Shown: positions 49,582-62,526 of the stretch, in pieces
Layout of the letters: every line of letters starts with the position of its first letter
Numbering within the stretch: the first letter of the stretch is position 1
Source: Pisaster brevispinus
Lineage: Eukaryota > Echinodermata > Asteroidea > Forcipulatida > Asteriidae
Assembly (NCBI GenBank): GCA_023634235.1
Contig: JAMKCF010000019.1
Location: 7,195,947-7,259,946 of the forward strand
DNA length: 64,000 bases
Reading direction: 5' to 3'
Notes under the pieces: generated by a model
Database searches by the model: none
What the model was told of the DNA's origin: nothing
What the model saw: the letters and a program-made list of their open reading frames with translations, nothing else
Position numbers and translations under genes: made by a program

Positions 49582-49900
49582 CAACCTCGTCCCCATGGTT
49601 TACTTTATTTCCAACCATGTTTGTAAATAGTAAACCCTGGGATGGAAATTCCTCCCTTGAACCCTAATTGGACAACAACATTACATTAGCACATGTACAA
49701 TGTACATGTTTCCAATACATACGAGCTACTAAATCTGGTACCGGACCACGAGACTATGGCGAAGATGTGAATTTCGATATGCAGCCAGACTATTCTAATT
49801 TGCATACGTATCCAAAATTTTTGGATATGCAAATGTTCCAATACCAGGGTGAGAGAGCAGTCAACCTCGTACTGCTCGACACACCCTGGGGAAGAGGTTG
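49582..49900. mobile_element. 319-bp MITE, second copy
   Basis: Same as 17924-18242, with CCCTTGCCA on both sides. Confidence 0.8.
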
Positions 49901-52609
49901 CCCTTGCCATAATATTTTTTAACACAAGTCTACGTACCGACTCCTCTTCAATGACTCTAACCGAAAGCACAAGTCCCACATTCACACACTACATAACGAA
50001 GTCTAATAGTCTGCGCAACAGAATCGGGATTTCACACATTGGGAAAGTCCCTTATTACGGAGGCTTAGAGCAGCCAATGTGAAAGTAAGAAACAAATAAA
50101 TTGTTAATATTTATTCAAATGCTCCTGTCCAGTAAGAATTAAAATGGAATATGCTTTTGACAACAACCTTTTATTACTTGCGTTCATTATAAAAAACTAT
50201 TTGTAGCCTTAACACTGATTCACATAGATGTATATCCAAAATGAACAGGAAACTATACACCATGTATCCCTTGTTAACAAAAAGAGTGACCTTGTACATT
50301 CCAGGGCCGCGGTACTACACTGGTCATATGACATTTTGAGTCATGATGTAAACCTTAATTCAAGACTTATCAAAGTAACAGTGGAAAAATAAGTTTTTGA
50401 GATGTGCCCCTAGTTTCATATCAAAAGTTGATAAAATCAGACACTGCAACCTCCATAAAATGTAAGATTTAATGCTTTCTTTCATAGAGCTGTGTACATA
50501 TCGGGCCTGCAGGAAGTCCAGGTTCTGTGGCTCTTTTTAGACTGAGCATGAGAAGTCCATGACTTTGTTTTGACGGCGTTTGTCTCACCCTCCAACGGAC
50601 AGCGCAGCCAGTTTCCCTCCTCCTCGATGTCATTACACGTTTAGGGGGTTTGTTAGCAATATCATATTGCTTGTAATTTTGTTCACTGATAATGTTTTTT
50701 CTGGTTTGTCCCGTTTCCTTTGTTTGTTTTCAGTCAGAGTTTGAATTAAAAAATGCTGTTATCCAAAACATTTGGTCATTTAGTATTTGTTGAAAAGACT
50801 CTCTAGGCCTATACATGGTTGGTAGGGCTGACACTGTGTTCGTGTTTTGTTTTATTATAAAACATGACATTTTTTTGTGAGTCAGGAGAAACATGCACAT
50901 TTTTCAAAAATGCACATTGTCCTTATTTGGTTTTAACAAACAAAATCAGCTTTTGCGTTTTGGTTTTTTTTCAGATACGGTTTTCTCAAATATGACTTCA
51001 TTTCAGATGAAAATATTTCACAGAAAAAATGGTTCTAGTAGTAGTATGAACTTCATAAATCAGTAAGATTTCGGACTAGAATTAAACAACGATGTTTTCT
51101 TCTACCCTTACCAATCCTGTATCAAACCTTTAACCTTGATTTACACAGTTCTTATTTACATTCAACAACATTTACATGAAACTGTAGGCAGGTATGCAAG
51201 TGCAGTTTGTCAAAATAGACGCCTGAAGTGCCGACTACAGAAAGACTTTGTACTGTCAGTTTTCATTGGCACAGCTGAGAAACCAAAAACAATGAAATCA
51301 GCTGATCAGCTGAAAAGTGTCATGCTTGTATAAGCTCTTATAAGACTTTTCCCCAAGAAATCTTCATGCCTCAAAAAATACACAAACACCGAAATAACAC
51401 AACCTAAAAGGTTTTGAACCCACTTTGTTTCCCTAAAATAGGATCCCTCTCTTTGTCCTTAAACCAAAAACAAAATTAACTGCTGGTAAGAACTGTGTGA
51501 GTTTACGTAATGGCCAATTTTGTAACACATCATGACGCTTGTCCAATGGCTGTCTGAGTTTATTTTTTCCAGTTAAATTTGAATTTATGCAAAAGATTGT
51601 TTTTTATTCCCAACCAATGGTAATGGTTTGGTCTTTTCTACATCTGTAATTTATTTACAGTCCAGCACCTTAAACAAAACTAACAAAATATATATTTATC
51701 CCACAGCATCTCAGCACGAAGCGATGCCTAAAGAAAGCACACCCTGCACCCCTCAGTGTGGAAAGCAAAAAACATCATTACAAATACACTGCCGTGGAAA
51801 AATTCATGTTCCTTTTTTTCAACCATTTTTATATAGTCTTGCGAGTAATTTTTCAGTGATTATCATCTGTATGTCAAATCTACTAACACAAATGCACCCC
51901 AAAAAGAGCCATATCCTGGGTACGCCACTGCTGATAATTTAAAGTATGATTCTGGTTAGACCACATCAGCCCTCAACATGAGAAATTCCCCAATCAAGAA
52001 CAATTTCAGTAACAATTGAAACAGAACAGTTAGTTGTGTTAGTGGATTTCTAATGTAAAGTCTATAAATTGACTAATTTGTAACCTACCAACTGTACAAA
52101 GTAGTCATAAAGTTGTAAAGTTTGAAGACCTCAATTTTTTCTTAGTGGATCCTGATAGAGGAAGACATGCTCTATCAAGTCATTTTCATTTCGTTGATTT
52201 TCGGAATGATACATTGTTACAAAATTGGATCTAAGGTCACGATAACATATTAAAGGTCACGGTGACCTACTTTTCACAAAATGTAATTTTGACAAAAGAG
52301 TTAATTTGAGCATGCAATTCTCATTATTTTAATACCAAATTTGCATATATTCAATGAAAATTGACATGGTTTTGACATATTTGTACTAAATGGGTGGAAT
52401 TTTACTCTAAAAATTTCATTTTGTTGTGGTTTCTGCCCTGACCACATGGTCGGTCGGATCGGGCTAAAAATTGGTGTGTATTCATTATCAAAATTGGAAG
52501 ACATAAGGTAAAAAAGTGCGTTGGTCTGACATGGAATGACCAAAATACGTTATGTACATAATTATTAAAAGTTGTGACAATAATTTAGTCGACATTGTCT
52601 TTAAAACTT

Positions 52610-54501
52610 TCACTTTGTTTTGTCTTGTATCACTGAAATGTTTCGGACAGGATCCCACTGTGATGTATAGATGCCCGTTTTCAAGTCCCATTTGTTGTTT
52701 GCATAGATGTTTAGTACGGTGTAGACGCTGGGCTTGAAGGACATCCGAGACTTCACACCAACACCCCGAATCTTTCCTTCCAGATCCATTACCTCTTTCT
52801 TGTTGGTGAAATTTTGGGTGTAGACACAAATAGCGCAATCGTTATCCAACTCATAAACGGACACTTTAGCAAACATACCGAGCTTTCCCTCCGCTGTTGC
52901 TTGGGCAATTTTCACCCAATCCTCACCAGGTTTTTCTGTTTCGCCCTGTTTGTAAATGAGAATCCACATGCCCCGCAAACACCTTCAAGGTAAGAAAGAG
53001 AGGAACGAAACACAAGGTTTATACTTTTTATGTTTCCACATGACCTTTCTATTTTGTCGATCAGGACAAAAGGAAAGATCAGGAGCAAAGCAGGGGGATT
53101 GAAGGGGGAACTTGAAGTCCTTTGCCTGATCATGATATCACAAGCTGAAATGGTGTCCCCTTTACGACATCAAATGACTGACCGAAAAATATTTTGACAT
53201 ATAGAACCCTTAAAGCAAATTGTTTGTTGGTGTTGTTTTTGCTTGTTTTTGGTGGGAGGTGTAAATATCACGCTTGAAACAGCGCCCTCACTTTAAATCC
53301 TCATTGATAGGTCAAACGAGATTGCAAACAACCGGCTACCCGAGACTCCACCGGCACAAACAAGTTGGCATTGTCTTTTGTTACAAGACATGTCAAACCA
53401 ACGGCCTACAAAGTTGGTATTTACAGGTAAAAGCAATATTGCAGACCACTCATTCACAGTGGCTTCAGGTTTTCTCAAATCATGTTTTAGAGGAGATAAT
53501 GCCTCATACATTAATGAACTCATCTTACATGTGAGCCGATGCCAATTTTTTGATGGTGTGGAAGTTTACTCGATTGGGTGTAAGTTTCAGTTCTATCCCG
53601 TCAGCTCTCAGGCTTTCCGTATCCCCAAGTCCTTCGTCTTCCACATAGCTTGGCGACAAAACTCTTATCTCTTTGACATTTTCAGGCCTGGGGAAAAAAA
53701 TTACCTAGTTAGAATAATTGGTTACTACAGCTGTAACAATGTACTTGCTTCCCTTGTCCCTGCCCCACTCCTTTATGATACTATGATACAGTTAAGTAAC
53801 ATCCTTTCAATGGGCTCATTAATGTTGCTTGTGAGGCTTCTGATGCTCAACATATGTTGTTGAATTTAGTGTCTGCAACCATTTCAGTAGCAATAACAAA
53901 AACTAACCATATACAAGCACTAAACAGCACAAAAATCTATTATTTAGATATAAAAAGTCCAAATCAAGCTCGAAAATCACGGCTTTTCGATATAATGACA
54001 AACTATAGTATAATTTGAAGAGAGCACCTGGGTTTTCCCGAGGGTGTTATTTATGAATTACAAATACAATGATTTCAAATATAATGTCTAGTTTCTAAAT
54101 CTTGTTATTTTGAATTCTGATCTAAAAAATTTACAATTTTAATTGAAGGTAACCTCAATCTTTAGTGGGGGAATATTTGGCATAACAAACTGAAATTGCA
54201 TGACATTTCAATCTCACCAGTTAAACTTTGAAGGCACGATGTTTTTTACAAAATGATCAAATCGGCGTTGTCGTTCGCTCTCATCTGGATAGTCTAGAGG
54301 ATTAAAGAGCAACAGTTCCACTGTGTCGCAAAAATCATAGTCCTTGGATGACCTAAAGTCAGAACATTTGAGTTCCGTGTGTTGTGTAGAAGTACTGCTG
54401 CTGGGACACAGGCTGGAGGCTGAACCATCCGAGGACTGGTTGTGGGTCAACTTCTGAAATTTAAGGAGTCGTGGCCTCTTATAGACAGGTTGAACTTGCA
54501 T
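52610..54501 (-). CDS. C11orf68-like: UPF0696/C11orf68-like protein, copy D (3 exons)
   Basis: Predicted exons: 54501-54218, 53687-53529 and 52982-52610; about 271 residues, frame intact. Exons 2 and 3 encode the same protein as copy C (including AKVSVYELDNDCAICVYTQN). Exon 1 is a mosaic: its 3' part (RRFDHFVKNIVPSKFNW) matches C, while SSKDYDFCDTVELLLFNP and the upstream part match B. This places a duplication or gene-conversion breakpoint inside exon 1. Confidence 0.85.
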
Positions 54502-55652
54502 GGAAGATTTTATTTCACAAATCAAAGCTGGTTTAAACCATACTCCATAGTATCAGTAGCGTTTCTTGACAACATTTTCATTTGGGGATGGAGCCGGAGG
54601 GGGGGTCTTTTGATGGATTGAACCACATTTTCTGCACTTTGTTGTTTTCAATTGGACCGGCAAACATTCCGAACTGATAATTTGCAAGCGTTTTCCTGGG
54701 CAAGTTTTTAGCTCATTGCGCGGGTTTCTCCTTTCGCTCAGCCCCTACGGTGTATTGACAGGGATATTAAGGGAATTGGAGATGCCGCGGTAATAAGAAT
54801 TCCGCGAAAATGACTCTACACAAGGTGGGCAATCCCGCTGATAACACTATTGAATCAACTACCACACTTTCACATCATGCCGACCCAGTTTACTTACTTG
54901 CTTTGAGTGGAATTTCTAAATGCTTAAAAACATCAAATAATAGATTTACATTTCAGTATCACAAACTCACCTCGACAAAGTCCATGATCCTTTCAGAAAC
55001 GAAGCACATGATCAGTTTTCTACGAGAAGGAAATTTCACTCGAGCGATAGAGTCGAGCGATGCACATCCCCAGATCTACATACCAAAGATCGTAGAGCGG
55101 CGCTATACGATCTTTGCTACATACATACTGTGACGCGACAGGGTGCTTTCTGGGGCAAATTTCTTGGCTTGCGATCACCAATCTCCGCTTACTGTGCAAG
55201 CGCTGAATTTCTGCGCTTGCTGTGTAAGCAAAAAATGCCTAGTAACGAGGAGTACGCAGGTGCACAAGCAAAAATTATCTGCTAACCCGTGAAATACGCT
55301 CGACGTGAGCAAAGAATTCCCTATTCCGTAAGCGCCGATTCCTTGCCTACGGTAAGCAGAGCCATGAAATTCGGCCCTGGCCCCTGGCTAATAAATAATG
55401 TACTACCATGTATATGCGGAAGTAAGTGTAAAGGTCATGACACACGATTGAGGGCGCTAGCGAATAGTAACGTAGTTGTGTGGAATAGATCCACTATCTC
55501 TATTATACTGAAGATAGGCGTAGTGCAAAAGCATACGCAAAGCAGCGCGTGCACTAAATGGTCGGTGAAGGTCACCGTTCATTCACGTGCGGCGTACCGC
55601 GCATGCGCGAGGCTGTACTAAAAGGTATATAAAGCGCGTCGCTTTAGGCCTA
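54502..55652. other. Spacer 5' of gene copy D
   Basis: 54540-55020 repeats the spacer seen upstream of copy A. 55085-55122 is a short hairpin around AAGATCGTA/TACGATCTT. 55140-55640 is unique, with GC-rich words (AGCGCGTGCACT). No gene supported. Confidence 0.5.
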
Positions 55653-56318
55653 GCCTGCGCTGAACGTCGCACTTTTGCCGTGTCGAACTCAAACAATTAG
55701 AAAATTATGAATTAAATTCGACAAAAGAGCGACGTTTAGCGCAAACTTTTGATTTAAGTTCGACACTGCCGTGTAGTACGGCAAGCTCGACGTGGTGACA
55801 AACGTCGCGCTCTCGCCGTACTACAACGACGGTGCTCTTTGCGAATACGCATGCGCAAAGCTTTTGACAATGTTTTTATGTGTATTTTCTAATAATGTGA
55901 ACGTTCTCCTTGTTAGTACCGTAGCTGGGAGTATTCCAGGATGGGATGAGAAACAACTTGTGATGGAACAAACATAATTTGTAGATTTCAGAAATAAGCT
56001 AATCGATTTTGTTTGACAGGCTTGAAAACAGACGATGGACGCCACTCACCAACGATGGTAATAATGACAACATTTAAGGTGGGGAACACTATCATCATTA
56101 TGATGTTGTCGCTAATATTTGAGTGTCACAGCTCGAATCGCCACCATGAAACATGACTCTTTAGAAATTTTCTCCCGTGTCACCATTTTGAATCACAAAG
56201 TGCGGCAAACTATTTTACTAAATTTGACGTTTGTAACCGATTCGTTTTAATTGCCGCATTTTTGCGTGCGAAATTCATTTGAGTTCGACACGGCAAAAGT
56301 TCGACGTTTAGCGCAGGC
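55653..56318. mobile_element. 666-bp TIR element
   Basis: The ends GCCTGCGCTGAACGTCG and (inverted) GCCTGCGCTAAACGTCG continue as ACTTTTGCCGTGTCGAACTC on both sides, giving arms over 40 bases. An internal copy of GACGTTTAGCGCA near 55733 and a second inverted pair around 55770-55825 make it strongly foldback. Non-coding; target duplication unclear. Confidence 0.8.
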
Positions 56319-56739
56319 CTTAGACTTGGTTCTTCTATGCTAGGATAAGGTGTGTACGAATTGTAAGGGAGGTAAAACGTCCCGTGTGTATCGGGCGTTC
56401 GGACTGACTGTAATAGGCTGTGTGGAGATAATAGGATTCTCATAGGACCCTAGCAGTGCCGAGCGATCGGAAATAGGGATCTCCGCCGAAACCCTGCAGC
56501 GCAAGTTGCGTGGAGCAGGCCTGAACAGACCACGGGCATGTTGCTGGAACTCACCAGTGCAAACTGTGTGGGGCGACATCCCTGTATGATTATAGTCCTG
56601 ACCTACTTCATTCAAATATTAGGCGCTGCACCTTGCAAGCAAACTGAGTCGTGAGTCATAGACCTCATAAAATATCGTTGTGTAAAGGGCGCCACCTACG
56701 GTGGTTGAAGAACTAAGGAAGAGTGGATGTAAATAAACC

Positions 56740-57117
56740 ATCTTTGTTGCAGGTGTGCATGATACTTGAAACCTGTGTCATCTTGGTATCCCCCCCCCCC
56801 CCCCATGATTTACTAGTTCTTAACTCTACCAGTTTCATATCGGTTGATGATCGGAGGCCGACTCTTCCAGGAATAAAGAGTGAAAGGGATGTACGGAATT
56901 CACCGGTTCCCCGACGTCCGAGTATTGTGCCTGACAGGTATAGGCCTAATGGTAAGGTTCCGTGGAATGAATATTACGGGCACTTTGAGAGTTGTCGTGT
57001 GGTAAATCCATGGGATGAAAAGCAGTCTGCGGCTTATTTGGCTGCAATGAGGTGCAGCCCGTACTTTGGGTGCACAATATATGGGCACTAGAAGACTTAC
57101 GATGAGATGGTCAAGTT
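56740..57117 (+). pseudogene. Retrotransposon gag-like fragment
   Basis: The frame 56723-57091 includes GKVPWNEYYGHFESCRVVNP, WDEKQSAAYLAAMRCSP and, after a shift, YDEMVKLLKRRLP. The W-x-Y-x-FE...WDE...A-x-LA spacing and the 'EMVKLL' end recall Gypsy-type Gag. No protease or polymerase follows. Family call is by resemblance only. Confidence 0.45.
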
Positions 57118-57149
57118 ATTGAAAAGACGACTCCCAATGTAACATACCC

Positions 57150-57359
57150 AATGTAGTCTATGTTATATCTTGTAAGAGATGTGGACTACAGTATCATTGT
57201 GTGTGGGGAGAGACTAAGACCAAACTCAGTCTTCGCTTTGCGAACCATGTCTCTTCCATAAAGACCAAGAAACTGTACCCCGTCTCCATCCACACTTCAA
57301 CAGCCTTAATCACAGCGTCAAAGATGTTGAACTCATTGTGATTGAGGCTTGCAATGGTG
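57150..57359 (+). pseudogene. Penelope-like element GIY-YIG endonuclease remnant
   Basis: Reading NVVYVISCKRCGLQYH, then GETKTKLSLRFANHVSSIKT and KKLYPVSIH, followed after a one-base shift by HFNSLNHSVKDVELIVIEAC. This is the C-terminal endonuclease of Penelope-like elements (CxxC-x-YVGET...R-x-H...PVSxHF-x-NHS-x-D). A short insertion between the Y and GET and the frameshift show that it is dead. Confidence 0.75.
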
Positions 57360-57390
57360 TTTTGGGTTTAAATGTACAAATTACTAAACA

Positions 57391-57764
57391 CAGGGTTCGT
57401 ACGGTCCTTGAAAATCCTTGAAAGTCCTGGAATTTGAAAATCTGTTTTTCAAGGCCTTGAAAGTCCTTGGATTTATCTTAGGTCCTTGTCAGTCCTTGAA
57501 AATTCACTTTTTGTAATTAAAGTATTTAATCATGCAGAGTAATGTTGTGTTTTTTCATCAAGTTTAAGTTTAAGTGACCAGCCAACCTTCAAACTTTAAC
57601 TAATTGTACAGAATCAAATCACCCAACACCAAGCGTTTTATATACAAGTCTCAAATAAACCATAAATATTTGCTAGATTTTGGTCCTTGATAATGGGATT
57701 TCTGGACCTTGAAAGTCCTTGAAAAGTCCTTGAATTTATAGCTATTATAAGTGTACGAACCCTG
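57391..57764. mobile_element. 374-bp hAT-like MITE
   Basis: The ends CAGGGTTCGTAC and GTACGAACCCTG are inverted; TAAACA lies immediately outside both (57385-57390, 57765-57770). The interior has many CCTTGAAAGTCC words. This end sequence is widespread in animal genomes as I recall it. Confidence 0.8.
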
Positions 57765-57770
57765 TAAACA

Positions 57771-58408
57771 TGAAAAGCACAAGAAATTCTCCACTTAAAG
57801 TAGAAATATCTGTGTCTCTAGCCACAAAACTCGGGTTAACATAAATACCACAAATGTAAGATTCTTAACTTAGCAATGTATGTAGTAGTTTTAAAAGAAA
57901 TTACTCACTCAAAAGAATATGTATACAAAAGTTTCAACTTACGGTTGATAATCCTTCTCCGGACCTGTCTCCTCTCTCGCCCAAAGGTTTAAATGTGGTA
58001 GGTGAAAAATCACCCTAATAACCCTCAGAAATATTTCAGCAAACACAAGCCTGGTTGCTTGGATTTAATCAAATTAGGAGCCTGAATACTCTTATACAAA
58101 TGTCGCTGCAGCAGAGCTGAGTGTAAGGCAGTCCTCACAGACCAAGATCTTTGAGACAACGCCCTGACATTCACTTCACACAGAGCAAACATAAAACTAA
58201 AATTTGCATCTTATTTACATCATCTCAATCATTCTTCAGTCTTGCACTCAACTTTCACCTCACTTCTTTTCTAATTCAAAACTGACCTGATGAAAATATA
58301 ACTCACAACGCTGTAAACCCAAACTAAAGCATTCCTCAAACACTGCTACCTATTGTCATTACCTGCTCAGCTTAAATCAACCACGGTATTGCTGGATCGG
58401 GTGTTGGT
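57771..58408. other. Intergenic, nothing recognised
   Basis: AT-rich unique sequence without a supported ORF or repeat. Confidence 0.5.
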
Positions 58409-58414
58409 CTAATG

Positions 58415-60388
58415 TATGGTGTTCTATAAAGGACACTTATCTGTTTTTTTGTGCATGTGGAGAGGTCCGTCGTGTCTGTGAGCAAAGCGTCGTGCCTGTG
58501 AGCAAGTCCGTCGTGCCTGTGAGCAAGTCCGTCGTGCCTGTGAGCAAGTCCGTCGTGTCTGTGAGCAAAGCGTCGTGCGTGTGAGCAAGTCCGTCTTGCG
58601 TGTGAGCAAGTCCGTCGTGCCTGTAAGCAAAGCGTCGTGCCTGTGAGCAAGTCCGTCGTGCGTGTGAACAAAGCGTCGTGCCTGTGAGCAAGTCCATCGT
58701 GCGTGTGAGCAAGTCCGTCATGCCTGTGAGCAAAGCGTCGCGCCTGTGAGCAAGTCCGTCGTGCCTCTGAGCAAAGCGTCGTGCCTCTGAGCAAAGCGTC
58801 GTGCCTCTGAGCAAAGCCATCATGCGTGTGAGCACGACGGCTTTGCTCAGAGGCACGACGCTTTGCTCACAGGCACGACGGACTTGCTCACACGCACGAC
58901 GCTTTGCTCACAGGCACGACGTTTTGCTGGCACGCACGACGGACTTGCTCACAGGCGCGACAGACTTGCTCAGAGGCACGACGCTTTGCTCACAGGCGTG
59001 ACAGACTTGCTCAGAGGCACGACGCTTTGCTCACAGGCACAACGCTTTGCTCACAGGCACGACGCTTTGCTCACATGCACGACAGACTTGCTCACACGCA
59101 CGACGGACTTGCTCACAGGTACGACGCTTTGCTCACAGGCACGACAGACTTGCTCACAGGCACGACGCTTTGCTCACAGGCACGACGGACTTGCTCACAC
59201 GCATGACACTTTGCTCACACACACAACGGCTTTGCTCAGAGGCATGACGCTTTGCTCACAGGCACAACGGACTTGCTCACAGGCACGACGGACTTGCTCA
59301 CAGGCACGACGGACTTTCTCACAGGCACGACGCTTTGCTCACACGCACAAAGGACTTGCTCACAGGCACAACGCTTTGCTCACAGGCACGACGGACTTGC
59401 TCACAAGCACGACGGACTTGCTCACAGACACGACGGCTTTGTTCAGAGGCACGGCGCTTTGCTCACATGCCTACGGACATGCTCACACGCTTGACGGACT
59501 TGCTCATAGGCACGACGGACTTGCTCACAGGCACGACGGACTTGCTCACAGGCACGACAGACTTGCTCACAGGCACGACGCTTTACTCACACGCACGACG
59601 GACTTGCTCACAGGCACAGCACTTTGCTCACAGGCACGACGGACTTGCTCACAGGCACCACGCTTTGCTCACACGCACGACGGACTTGCTCACAGGCACG
59701 ACACTGCTCACAGGCACGACACTTTGCTCACAGGCATGACGGACTTGCTCACAGGTACGACGGACTTGCTCACACACACGACAGACTTCCTCACGCACAA
59801 CGGACTTGCTCACAGGCACGACGCTTTGCTCACACGCACGACGGACTTGCTCACACGCACGACGGACTTGCTCACACGCACTACGGAATTGCTCACAGGC
59901 ACGACGCTTTGCTCACACGCACGACGGACTTGCTCACAGGCACGACACTGCTCACAGGCATGACGCTTTGCTCACAGGCATGACGGACTTGCTCACAGGC
60001 ACGACGGACTTGCTCACACACACGACGGACTTCCTCACACGCACAACGGACTTGCTCACAGGCACAACGCTTTGCTCACACGCACGACGGACTTGCTCAC
60101 ACGCACGATGGACTTGCTCACAGGCACGACGCTTTGCTCACATGCACGACGGACTTGCTCACACGTCAGCGGACTTGCTCACAGGCACGACGGACTTGCT
60201 CACACGCACGACGGACTTGCTCACAGGCACGATGGACTTGCTCACATGCACGACGCTTTGCTCACAGGCACGAGGCTTGCTCACAGGCACGACGCTTTGC
60301 TCACAGGCACGACGGACTTGCTCACAGGCACGACGGACCTCTCCACAGGCATGACAAAACAGATAAGTGTCCTATATAGAACACCATA
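58415..60388. mobile_element. TIR element filled with a minisatellite, 6-bp CTAATG duplication
   Basis: The ends TATGGTGTTCTATA and (inverted) TATGGTGTTCTATA lie between perfect CTAATG copies (58409-58414 and 60389-60394). The arms continue (GGACACTTATCTGTTTT, GGAGAGGTCCGTCGTG) to about 65 bases. The interior is made almost wholly of about 20-base units, GCACGACGGACTTGCTCACAG and GCACGACGCTTTGCTCACAG. The units are inverted around 58830: about 0.4 kb in one orientation on the left, about 1.5 kb in the other on the right. Long ORFs (for example 58863-59963) are open because the unit lacks stops. Confidence 0.92.
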
Positions 60389-60394
60389 CTAATG

Positions 60395-62526
60395 ATATGA
60401 ATTATTCGCACTTTGGGTTACAGGTCATCAATATTCATGTCAGCTAATGAATATGCATTAAAAAAACACGAGGGTTTCTTTGTGACAAATGGTGACGACA
60501 CACACCGCAAACTCAGAGAATCACACTAAATTCACCAACTCAAGACAGTCCAACCCTTTGGACTCAACATAAACACTAGTGTTAAATAACTTCCCATCAC
60601 CCTCCTTTCACGTTTGCTTGTTTATTTCTTTGATGTAAAATAAATACAGTTACTTTAAGAACAATGTTCTCTCCAACCTGGTCTATTTTTATGATTCTTT
60701 CTCTAATGAAGTTTTAAAAATCAACCCGTTAATAACCTATTCCCTTTGCAGAGGATTTAATATCTCGCTCTCTCTGCAGGTTCCTCTTGCCTATTTTTAA
60801 TTTCTTAATTGATTCTGTTATTCTACAATTACTTTTGATGCAAAACAAATACAGTTACTGTAAATAACATGTTCTCCCCACTGGTCATGTATAACGCTTC
60901 TTTCTCTCAAGAAGTTTTTAAAAATAAACTCGTTAATAACATATTCCCTTTGCAGAGGATTTAATATCCTGCTCTCTCTATTTTAATTTTCTTTACACTG
61001 ATTCTGTTTTTCTATAATAACTTTTATCTTGCCTCCTGTTGTTAGTTGCATTATCCTGATGCGGCTTGCCCTCTAATCCTACCCTCTCATGCTTCCTGCA
61101 TTGTAATGCCTACAATTGCTGATTGGTTCTTAGCCACCCCATTGTTTGGAAATTTATAACTCCGATTGGCTATATTTTCCCGCCTTTTTTCTGGATACTC
61201 TCCATTAATCCTTTGCTCCTCTTTTTGCTATAAATGGATATGTTTGTGTTTGTCCTTGTTTATGCCTCTGACGAAGGTCCAGTTGTCATAGACTCCTCAC
61301 CTGTTTAAATTAGTCTCACATGTTTCTTTTCTTTTTTTTATGTATAAGTATCTTTCCCCTCTGTAATTGTAGTCTCCCTATTTTGTAGTGGATCAGGCCA
61401 TGAGCTTCTTCAAAAAGTTGTCTATTGTGTGTAGTAGTTACTAGTCATACCCCTCCCTGTAAGTTTGTGTAGATTCTTTTGTTTCTTTTCAAAATTAGGT
61501 ATCTCTTGTTGTAGGATCGAAAGTCATGGGAGCTTAGGCTAGATAGGAGTTAAACCTAGCAAATTGCAGAACAATAAAACATAAATAAAACAACCATCTG
61601 TCTCTGTGCTTCTTCCTTTAGTTTAGATCGCGTTGTTAGGTAATAGTAGTTAAGTATACGGAGAGTGAACGGAAATTAAAGTACATGTGGGAAGTAACAG
61701 TTTTTACTGTGGGACAGAAAGCAAGACAGATTTGAGAGAGAGAGACGTGAGTTTGAGAGTTGACCCGAAGTAAAAACCTAGGCAGCCTTTTCAGAAGTGA
61801 CAAATTCAGTGCCACTTAACATATTACTGTAAGGCAAAGTTTTAAATAAAACGATTTCAGCATTGGCCAAATCAGGGCCAAGAAATTGCCAGTGGGTTGT
61901 GTGTGACACGGTCAGCGGTGCGGGACTCAACCAGGAACAGTGATTCTGAAGAAGCCATGGCCTAATAAAGGGAGCTACATTTCGACATGCATATGCTGAC
62001 ATAAAGATGTAACATTGGAGTCTTCAAGCCCTATCCAGCCACACCTGAACTGGTTATACATTTCAAGACTACCCGAATACCAGTGTGATGGGAATAGCAG
62101 TTAAACCAGGACCAGAGGGCCAGACATCAAAACCAGCAACTATATATATGCATTAAGTATCCATCATCAACGTTCCTTATTAAATTGTAATTACAACAAC
62201 TATACCACAGGAATACTTAGCGATCAGAGATCATCTATTTTCTATTTCTTAAGTTGTTTTACTATAAATTGTCGATAACCAATAATCGATAGCCAAGTTT
62301 AAACCAAGTCAAAAGTAACCAGTGTACATAAATTTATCAACATTAAAGCCGGCTTTCAAGTTTATTATAATTCACCTAACTAAAGATCAATATTGTAAAT
62401 AATTGTAAATATTAAATATTTGTAAATAAAACCGTGTTGTACTAAAGATGATGTGAATATTTGTCATCTCCTCCCTATATGTTGTGTAACAGTAATAAGT
62501 TTGGGGTTTCTTCATAGTTTAAAATG
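60395..62526. other. Spacer 3' of gene copy E
   Basis: A diverged 205-bp tandem duplication covers 60631-60990 (shared AAATACAGTTACT and CCCTTTGCAGAGGATTTAAT). AT-rich unique sequence follows, with AATAAA words near 61573 and 62425. The stretch 61400-62480 may include an old retroelement end, but I could not define boundaries. Confidence 0.45.

Larger units (their letters stand above)
47645..54501. repeat. Duplicated block Y plus gene D, second copy
   Basis: Resumes at the GTAC after the 20.7-kb insertion and follows 15786-22844 closely. About 200 bases (17550-17755 equivalent) are missing near 49410. From about 54306 rightwards exon 1 matches gene B rather than gene C. Confidence 0.9.

Noticed and set aside
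58863..59963. 366-codon ORF of repeated LLTGTTLCSQA-type peptide
   Set aside because: Translation of a tandem repeat inside a TIR element; overlapping frames on both strands are equally open.
61255..61300. Possible hammerhead-like CTGACGAAGGT word
   Set aside because: The partner GAAA core and stems could not be placed; one short motif is not enough.
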